DNA of 64,000 nucleotides from Parietaria judaica (lineage: Eukaryota > Streptophyta > Magnoliopsida > Rosales > Urticaceae), in contig OX940871.1 of assembly GCA_954871525.1 (NCBI GenBank), positions 25,890,586 through 25,954,585 of the forward strand, given 5' to 3'. The notes below the pieces were generated by a model. That model ran no database searches. It saw nothing but the letters and a program-made list of their open reading frames with translations, and had not been told where the DNA came from. Both the position numbers and the translations under genes were made by a program. Below, piece after piece: positions 57,097 through 64,000 of this stretch (the stretch's first letter is position 1; every line of letters starts with the position of its first letter).

Positions 57097-57657
57097 GAGC
57101 CTCTCGTGGATTTCCTCATGGCTCGTTCCTTTCCATATTGAGTCCGCGTTTGCGTATGAAGCTGAAGTGATGGCTGCAGTATTTGCGGTGGAAAAGGCTA
57201 TGGAATTTCATTGGGATAATTTGTGGCTTGAGTGCGATTCGACATACGTCATCCAACTTTTTCAGAAGAAAACGAGTTTGGTTCCATGGAAGTTGCGAGC
57301 TCGCTGGTCCAAATGCATCCGCTATGTGGAAATCATTAATTTCAGAGTATCTCATATTTTTCGAGAGGAAAATAGAGTAGCAAATGTATTAGCTAGTTTT
57401 GGTGCTCAAAATTTTGGTTATCATTGGTGGCCTTCTCACCCGGATTTTACTTCGTCTTTTGTAAACGATGACATTTGTTCGAGAGAGAACTTTAGGTTTA
57501 GATAGTTCTCTTCGATTTTGTTTGTAATCTTTGATATTTTCATTTATAATATCCCGAGCCCCGAATTTTACTTTGCGTTCCTTGGGTGCCAACCTAGTTG
57601 GGATTTGAGTTCGCTTACCGAGATTTTGGGCCTCCATCTTAAAAAAAATAAAAAAAA
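57097..57657 (+). mobile_element. 5'-truncated LINE tail (RNase H plus poly-A)
   Basis: From 57098 to the TAG at 57503-57505 the plus strand encodes an RNase H-like domain of the plant L1 type: EAEVMAAVFAVEKA, LWLECDSTYVIQL, PWKLRARWSKC, SHIFREENRVANVLA. It is followed by a 3' tail with GTGCCAACCTAGTTGGGA, TTTGGGCCTCCATC and a poly-A run ending at 57657, the normal end of such elements. Everything upstream of RNase H (endonuclease, RT) is missing. It lies inside a CGATAT-rich repeat; no target duplication is clear. Confidence 0.85.
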
Positions 57658-57784
57658 TCGACGCTTGCCGACAAATAAATGGGAATAAATAGATATATCG
57701 ATTTTCTACGAATATCGTATCACACTTTTCATTTTTTGGGCATGTCGTGGATATATCGCGGACATATCCGGATATTTAAAACTA
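57658..57784 (+). repeat. CGATAT-rich repeat, right end
   Basis: TCGACGCTTGCCGACAAATA continues the repeat interrupted by the LINE. It ends in the ATATTTAAAACTA word, which is then split by the MITE at 57785-58253 and resumes as TGG after it. Confidence 0.5.
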
Positions 57785-58253
57785 GGGTTAATGATGGCAA
57801 AAATACCCAAAGTTTGGTCAAAGAACCCCTCGGGTACCCAAAGTTTAAAAGTGGTGGCAAAAATACCCAAAGTCACATTTGGGGAGTTGACCACTTCATT
57901 CTTGTAACGCCATTTACTTACTCAATAACTCTGGCCACGTGGAAAAATCTGTTGCGTTAAGTGTAATCATTAGAGGTTCAATTAGTTGTATTAAATAGTA
58001 TTACTTAGGGGTTTAATTCGCTGTTTTCTTGTAAACGAGGCTGATGTGGGCTTGTCAACGTAGAAAAAATTGTTCTGTCGGCAACCCACGATTGTCCGCG
58101 TGGTCAGAGTTAACATGTAAATTAACGGTGTTACGAGATTGGAGTGTTCAACTCCTCAAATATGACTTTGAGTATTTTTACCATCATTTTTAAACTTTGG
58201 GTACCCGAGAGGTTCTTTGACCAAACTTTAGATATTTTTTCCATCATTAACCC
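57785..58253. mobile_element. MULE-type MITE, perfect 9-bp TSD
   Basis: 469 bp with inverted ends GGGTTAATGATGG and CCATCATTAACCC and longer imperfect arms (AAATACCCAAAGT, GGTACCCAAAGTTTAAAA). Flanked by TTAAAACTA at 57776-57784 and 58254-58262. Non-coding. Confidence 0.88.
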
Positions 58254-58262
58254 TTAAAACTA

Positions 58263-60777
58263 TGGTACGTATATGTTGTGTATCTTATGTATCAGCGGCG
58301 GTTGATAAAAAAGAGAGAGCCAAAAGCCATAGCATATATTTATGTATATATATCGAGGGTATTGTTAGGCATAAATGTATAATTTATTGTGTGTGTACCA
58401 ATTATATAGGCAATGCAAATTAATCTCGACAATAATTTTTTAAACTTTGATGATCGTTTTCGTTGTAAATTTCCACTCACTAAATTTAACCTTCGTTGAT
58501 CAAACCGTGGCGTGGCAACGTCGATCACCAAATCATTAAAAAAATATTTTATTTAGTTACTTTTCTTTTTCCGTGGGACCTTCACAATGGCCTATTTCCT
58601 CCCTTCTATTTCTCTCTCGAACCTACTCTATTCAAAATATTTATATATAAGTGAGCTTCCGAAGATTCGAACACACGCCCAAAGCCATACCACCGGCGCC
58701 AAGCCTCCTTCCGACTGGAACACAATTCTATCATTTTGTGTACCCATAAAAATATTTACTCAAATAAAATAATATCTAAAAAAATAGAGATATAGAGAGG
58801 GATATTGTAAGTAATAGACGTGATAGTGAAAAGATATACGGTGATGGGGAATCTTGTAATTAACTGGTGAAATCGTGTAAAATAGATTGGAAAATATGAG
58901 AATCTTGTCGATGATCAATAAAATTGGTACATCGTAGGTAGAGAAACGTGATAATCTTGTCAGTTATTGATAAAGCGGTGCATAATAAGTTGAGAAACGC
59001 GAGAATATTGTAAGTGATCGGTCAAATTAGTGTAGAAGGGTTTGAGAAACATGAGAATTTTGTAACTGATCGGTCATCGGTGAAAAATAAGTTAAGAAAC
59101 GTGGGAATTTTGCAAGTGATCGGTGTGTAGAATGAATTGAGAAACGTGAGAATCTTGTAAGTAATCGATCAAACCGTGCACAATGGGTTGAGAAACCTAA
59201 GAATCCTGGTATAAATATTATATTTCAGAAGTTGAAATTTCATCACATTACTAAAAAAATGTATGCTAGAGTTTCATGATACTCTCGTGATGAAGATAAA
59301 CTCCTTTGTCGAGTTTACATGGAGAATTCTCAAGATCCATACATCGGTGAGTACCAATTATCTGATTAATTTTGGATACGTATTAAAGAAGATTACAACA
59401 ATAAAAAAAAAAGTGATGATTGTGAGATGCGTTCAAAGCGATCCATCCATATACAACTGATTGAGAAAGCTACAAAGAAAATGTATGCATTCGACAAATT
59501 GAGATTAATACACACCTAATCGGTGCTTCTACTCAACATATGTAAGTACCATAGTTTATTGACTATTGTGTTCTCACGATTTAATTCCTTACTTAACCAT
59601 TACAATTTTTATCGACATGCATATGGATCAAGCTAACGTATTGCTTTCAAAAGATGAAAATTCTAAAAGAATTGGCAGTTTGATCATGTCCAAAAAATTA
59701 TTAAGAATTTAAGAAACTCTAAGATGGAGGCTCAAGTGCAAGATAAAATCTCGAGGTTTATCTTGTCCACAAGAGTTAAAATTCAACTTCTTAATCTACT
59801 AGTGAACCATCTTCTTTTCTGAACGACTAATTGGAGTGAAGAAAGTGAAGAAAGCTGAAATAAAATAGAAATAATAATGAAATGTTGCTTAGATTAGCAA
59901 TATTAAAGAAGCAACTTCTTGAGCAATTGAAAAAGCCAAGCAAAGCACGCAATGGCATTTGGAAATCAAAATTACCAAGGAAAAAAAAATGTTACTATGT
60001 GGCTTAAATATAATAGCCGATCCAAATATTCGTGCGTATATTGAAAGTTTAACAAGCAAACATTATCAAAAGAGACATACATAACATAAAACTCGTAAAC
60101 CACATCCTACTTCTGATTCATATTCTCAATATTTTAATCTTGAAAGATCCAGCATGAATATTCAAGAATATATATTATTTGTTGTAATTTTATTTGCTTG
60201 TATTTCGATTCATCATCAATTTTTCTTTTTTGAAATTTAAAATTAAAAAGTGGTAAATTATCTCTTACTTCAAAACAAGAGTTAATTATATTGTTTGAAT
60301 GTAACGGGTGAACCATGAGAAAAATATAAAAAAGTGTGCAGATGTACAATGAAATTAATATCATCGACATCGGTGTTTAACTCGGACATCGGCGTTTTTC
60401 CCATTCTCGTTTTTCGTGGGGTTTCTAAAAAATCCGGTACGCGATCCCGGTATCACACCGTAATTCCTGAAATCGGATTTATAATTAAACGTTTGGTTTT
60501 CTACTGGGCCCTATGTGGGCCAAACAAATCAAAATTTTGGTCAAACCCAAACTTTGGATATCCATTAACTATTATTGTCGTTATTCAATTCGGTCGAGCA
60601 GACAAGCACCAAAACACAAGCCTACTATTACTTGGCAAGTCTTACCTCGTGACACCAAGGCTGTTCGGTCTCCACGTTTCACCATAAGAGACACGTGTCA
60701 TGCCCACAAGACACTCACGCATGAAGACTAATGCAACAACACTTGACCCAAAATTGAAATCAATCTCTCCTTCCAAA
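58263..60777. other. Intergenic DNA with degenerate tandem repeats
   Basis: No gene recognised. 58840-59215 is the ladder listed separately. Small frames at 59263-59460 and 60334-60687 show no family features. The last ~150 bases form the promoter and 5' leader of the reticulon-like gene. Confidence 0.4.
58840..59215. repeat. Degenerate ~57-bp tandem repeat
   Basis: About six to seven loose units around GAGAAACGTGAGAATCTTG, TAAGTGATCGGTCAAA and GTGCATAATGAGTTG. Unit length varies between about 50 and 62 bases. No coding function. Confidence 0.7.
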
Positions 60778-61981
60778 ATGTCGACTGATAATCCTCCCCA
60801 GATTTCTCCGATGCCCACATCAGGTAATTACTCATGAAATCAAAAGGTGCAAACTTTGTGACATTACTAATAATTTGATACAATTTGTGACATATATAGA
60901 TGTAGATATAGTGAGGGACATAGTCCTTTGGAGGAAGAGAAGAGAGAGTGTGGTGGTGGTGGTGGTGGTGTCCACAGCAAGTTGGGTGTTGCTTGAAGTG
61001 TATGAGTTCAAGCTGCTCACACTTGTCTCATGGCTTGCCATCTTTCTTGTCTTCTCACTCTTCCTTTGGGCCAACCTTCTTAGACTCTTTGGCAAGTAAG
61101 TACTTCCTTCATATTTAAAAAAAAAAAAAAAAAAAAAAGTCTCTTGATTTAATTTTTGAGTTGAATATGAATTTGATTTATTTTAGATTGGTGTTCAATA
61201 GTTGGGGATATTTGAAGCATGAATACTGAATTTTTTATAAGGTGCAACATAATAACTCGTAATTGTGTCCATGCAAGATGGGGTATTTATGTCACAAATA
61301 GCTCTTAATCGAAGTTACTAAGCTCAACTCAAGTGGTGTTTTAATCATATAGTAATCAAAATTTAGTCTAAAAATGTGAGTGTTTTGATCATTTGGTTTG
61401 GGAATTAGTCTAAAATAGAAAGGTAACTAACACAAACGTTTCTTCTTTATACATTCGCTCATGTTTTCAAAGTTAGTTTATAAATATTAATTGCAGAGAA
61501 CCGTCGGATCTGTCGAGTTGGGATATTAAAGAAGAATCAGCCGTTAGATTTGGTTCGACGGTGCATGCATGGGCCGAGGAAGGAGTAAAGCGGTTCTTGA
61601 GACTCGGCGCGGAGAGTGATGTGTTTACCTTCGGTTTAACACTCGGTGGATTGTGGTCTCTCTCGAGACTTGCCAATCACTTTCACTTTTTTACCCTTCT
61701 CTACATTGGTAATTAATTGTTTTGCTTTCGTGTTTTTTTTTACCCTTTATGATTTTTCAAAATCAAACAACATTTTGTGTTTCTTTTTCCAAGGGATTAT
61801 GATGGGGATGAGTGTGCCTCCAATATGCGTGAGGTATGAAGAGAGCATAAAGAACGTTAGAGAGAGAGTGAAGATGCGATTCAAGCGGTACTACGAGCTG
61901 CTCGATGAGAGAGTGGTGAAGAAGGCGAAGACCAAATTCGAGACCCCGAAAGGAGAATTGAAAGACAAGAAGGTCGAATGA
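60778..61981 (+). CDS. Reticulon-like protein (plant RTNLB)
   Basis: Four exons join to 642 nt (213 residues): 60778-60823, 60900-61095, 61497-61708, 61794-61981, all GT-AG. After a short N-terminus (MSTDNPPQISPM) comes the reticulon homology domain: DIVLWRKRRESV, a first long hydrophobic hairpin (about 31-79, with seven consecutive Val from GTG codons, and FLVFSLFLWANL), a loop with HAWAEEGVKRFLRL, a second hydrophobic part (about 122-161), and the tail VPPICVRYEESI. Reticulons wedge into the endoplasmic reticulum membrane and shape tubules. It ends with a Lys-rich tail (KKAKTKFE, KGELKDKKVE), placed like an ER-retention di-lysine but not exact. Intron 2 contains a long poly-A run (61112-61137). 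Confidence 0.93.
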
Positions 61982-62095
61982 TTTGCTTATCTTGTGAATA
62001 AAATCGTGTAAAAATAAATCTAGTACGTATGTATTTATGTACATATTTTTTCATTTTCATATTTATTAATTTTTCGTATGGTAACAATACATGTT

Positions 62096-62167
62096 GGATC
62101 TGTGGCGCAATGGTAGCGCGTCTGACTCCAGATCAGAAGGTTGCGTGTTCGATTCACGTCAGGTTCA
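62096..62167 (+). tRNA. tRNA-Trp (anticodon CCA)
   Basis: 72-nt cloverleaf: acceptor GGATCTG pairing with CAGGTTC (two G-T pairs), discriminator A, D arm GGCGCAATGGTAGCGC, anticodon arm TCTGA-CTCCAGA-TCAGA with CCA at 62128-62130, T arm CGTGTTCGATTCACG. The A and B boxes (TGGCGCAATGG and GTTCGATTC) are intact, no intron, no encoded CCA. A TTTT terminator follows at once (62168-62171). It lies 114 bases after the reticulon stop codon, in its 3' flank, on the same strand. The acceptor pair T6-A67 replaces the C-G I remember for plant tRNA-Trp. Confidence 0.95.
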
Positions 62168-62171
62168 TTTT

Positions 62172-63020
62172 CCATGTTTTTTTCTTTCTAAATCAAAGAA
62201 TGCGGATTCCGACTCGGGATTGCGGAAAGTTATAATAATCATTTACAATATATTGAAATTAAAACTATAATCATATAATTTCCCTTTGAACAAGCTTCAT
62301 TTACTTTTGAAGAGTTAAAAAGAAGTAAAAAAAAAATAGTACTGGAACACTTGAAAATAAAAAAAAAAGTATAAGTTGACCTGCTGGGTCCGGACCTCAA
62401 AAAATAGACCCTTGGTTGATATTTTGAAATTAATTCACCCGAAATTTTCTTATCAACATGGTATTTTTCTATGTACTTTTGATTAATTGTGTACTTACTC
62501 TTATGAACCAACGAAATACCTATAGAATAAAAATATTGAGCATATTTACAAATCAGAAATTTTGCGTACGTGGGTGAGCACATTTACAGCGGTCTTGAAA
62601 TTTATAAAAAATAAAAATATGGCGAAGAGTTTTTTTTTTTAAGTATAAAGATCAAAAGTTAATAAAAATTAGGCGAAAAAAGATTAAATTTTTATTTATT
62701 AACTAGCGGCATAAAAATGTCAAGTTTATAAAAATATGTTAGAAAATATTTAGATTATTTTTTCGACATAGAAGTCTAAAGTTTAAAAGTGTCATTTTAA
62801 CGAAAATGACATTATTGATTAAAGTTACAGTGCACTCTCGCATTCCTAAATATAATTGACCAAACTTACATATGTAAAAGAGACAAACAAGCATTCCTAA
62901 ATATAATTGACCAAACTTACATATGTAAAAGAGACAAATAAGACTGTTTTGTTTTCTTTCAAGTTGTTAGAGAAGTACATTCTTTCTTCAATTCAATACG
63001 TTTTTCATAAGCCTTGTAAC
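62172..63020. other. AT-rich intergenic DNA
   Basis: No gene recognised. A 55-base direct repeat (CATTCCTAAATATAATTGAC at about 62841 and 62891) lies in the right half. Confidence 0.45.
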
Positions 63021-63595
63021 TTAGGGTGAGTATTTTTGACCCAACCCGATGGCCCAACCCAATCCGTTATAGAATCGACCCCAATCTAATCCGCTCAAAA
63101 TTGGGTCAGATCGGGCCAGACCCGACTAGTGTTCGGGTCGGGGTCGGGTTCAAAACTTTGGGTCTCCGACCCGACCGATATAAAGTAATATATATTTCAT
63201 ATTAATTTTTATTTAAGTAGTGCAATATTTAGTCTTTTAAAATTTCTCATTCTCAATTTTACTTACATTCAAAGACCGTTCAATCACTCATTTTCATGTT
63301 TTATATTGTTTAGTGTATGTTTGCTTAATTAAATTTGTTTGGGGTACTTTTACTTGAATTTTGAGTTACATTGATGTATTTTTTTATATTATTTTTGTTA
63401 TATAAGATTAATTTTTAATTAATCGGGCCATGGTGACCCAAACCAACCCAACCCGATTTTTTATCGGGTCGGTTTGGTTCGGGCATTAAAAATCTTTGGG
63501 TCGGATCGGGTTTTTTTTTTTTACGAACTCGAAGTGATCGGTTCGAGTCCATAAAAAGCATCGGGACGGCCCAACCCAACCCATGCTCACCCCTA
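63021..63595. mobile_element. hAT-type element, 8-bp TSD
   Basis: Left end TTAGGGTGAG, right end the inverse of TAGGGGTGAG. Flanked by CTTGTAAC at 63013-63020 and 63596-63603. Both subterminal regions are dense in GACCCAACCCG / CGGGTCGG words, as in many plant hAT MITEs. 575 bp, AT-rich core, no transposase. Confidence 0.85.
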
Positions 63596-63603
63596 CTTGT
63601 AAC

Positions 63604-63925
63604 TAAGGTAAGCACCATTAAATTAAATTGTTCGCAATATATGACTTACTTCAAAAACTATTTCTATCAATTGTTAGCAGAACGAGATTAATACGCTAAA
63701 TCATGAAATTATTGCGACTCATTGAAATTAAAATGAAGATCTCACAAGGGGCTGTGTGTTACTTTTCTAAAATTCATAGGACAAACTGCACCAACATTAA
63801 AACTTTGGGGGGCATAGTGCAATTACTCAATAAGTACGTTGAATTTTCCCGGGAAAAACTGCAGAGAAAATTCCAAGCATTCACTTAGAAACTTCCAAGT
63901 CTTCGCTCTCTCTCTCTAACTATCA
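63604..63925. other. Upstream region of the edge gene
   Basis: AT-rich DNA ending in a pyrimidine run (TTCGCTCTCTCTCTCTAAC) directly before the ATG at 63926, suggesting a 5' leader. Confidence 0.4.
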
Positions 63926-64000
63926 ATGGAGTCAAAGTCAATCGAACCAGAGATGGACGATCTCTCTCAATTGATTTCGATCGGGTGAGCGGCGAGCTCC
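63926..64000 (+). CDS. First exon of an unidentified gene (partial)
   Basis: ATG in a good context (TATCAATGGAG) after a CT-rich leader. It reads MESKSIEPEMDDLSQLISI and then meets GG/GTGAGC at 63983-63985, a strong donor, so exon 1 would be 63926-63984 with phase 2. Without the intron the frame stops at TGA (63986-63988). The rest lies outside the window and the family cannot be named. Confidence 0.45.

Noticed and set aside
61112..61137. Retrotransposon poly-A tail in the reticulon-like gene
   Set aside because: Lies in an intron with no upstream LINE or SINE sequence; a simple A run.

Overview
The window is nuclear DNA of a flowering plant, most likely a eudicot. Host genes have GT-AG introns in an AT-rich background, and the genes present are plant families: a Dof zinc-finger factor, two SKU5-similar multicopper-oxidase-like genes and a plant reticulon-like gene, plus a nuclear tRNA-Trp. 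Most of the remaining sequence is transposable elements or their remains. I cannot name the species.

Layout. 1-2.5 kb: degenerate transposon coding sequence (minus), low-complexity DNA, a CACTA-like end with 142-bp subterminal repeats, and the first copy of a dispersed repeat rich in CGATAT words. 4.8-5.4 kb: solo LTR. 6.6-8.5 kb: long inverted-end repeat element with a foldback MULE-type MITE inside it. 8.77-9.75 kb: Dof gene (+). 12.76-17.47 kb: SKS gene 1 (minus, eight coding exons plus a 5'UTR intron). 19.5 kb: solo LTR of a Cassandra-type element carrying a 5S rRNA-like promoter. 22.0-24.8 kb: non-autonomous Helitron. 28.8-30.0 kb: two hAT-type elements back to back. 30.3-32.9 kb: CACTA-like element split by a 1.47-kb solo LTR. 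33.8-38.4 kb: SKS gene 2 (minus, same exon plan). 40.3-41.4 kb: nested MITEs. 42.87-54.91 kb: Ty1/copia tandem array LTR-body-LTR-body-LTR with one target duplication around the whole. 56.7-58.3 kb: CGATAT repeat with a LINE tail and a 469-bp MITE. 60.8-62.0 kb: reticulon-like gene (+). 62.1 kb: tRNA-Trp (+). 63.0-63.6 kb: hAT element. 63.93 kb to the edge: first exon of a gene that runs out of the window.

How the genes relate. The two SKS genes are same-strand paralogues with matching exon lengths and phases, so they are a local duplication now separated by about 16 kb of transposon-rich DNA. The Dof, reticulon and tRNA genes show no functional link to them.

The strongest candidate for something new is the copia array. 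All three LTRs look identical, yet both bodies share the same stop codons and frameshifts. Its leader also carries four hairpins with compensatory changes, a second TATA box and a short hydrophobic ORF before gag. These are readings by eye; no alignment or database search was run.
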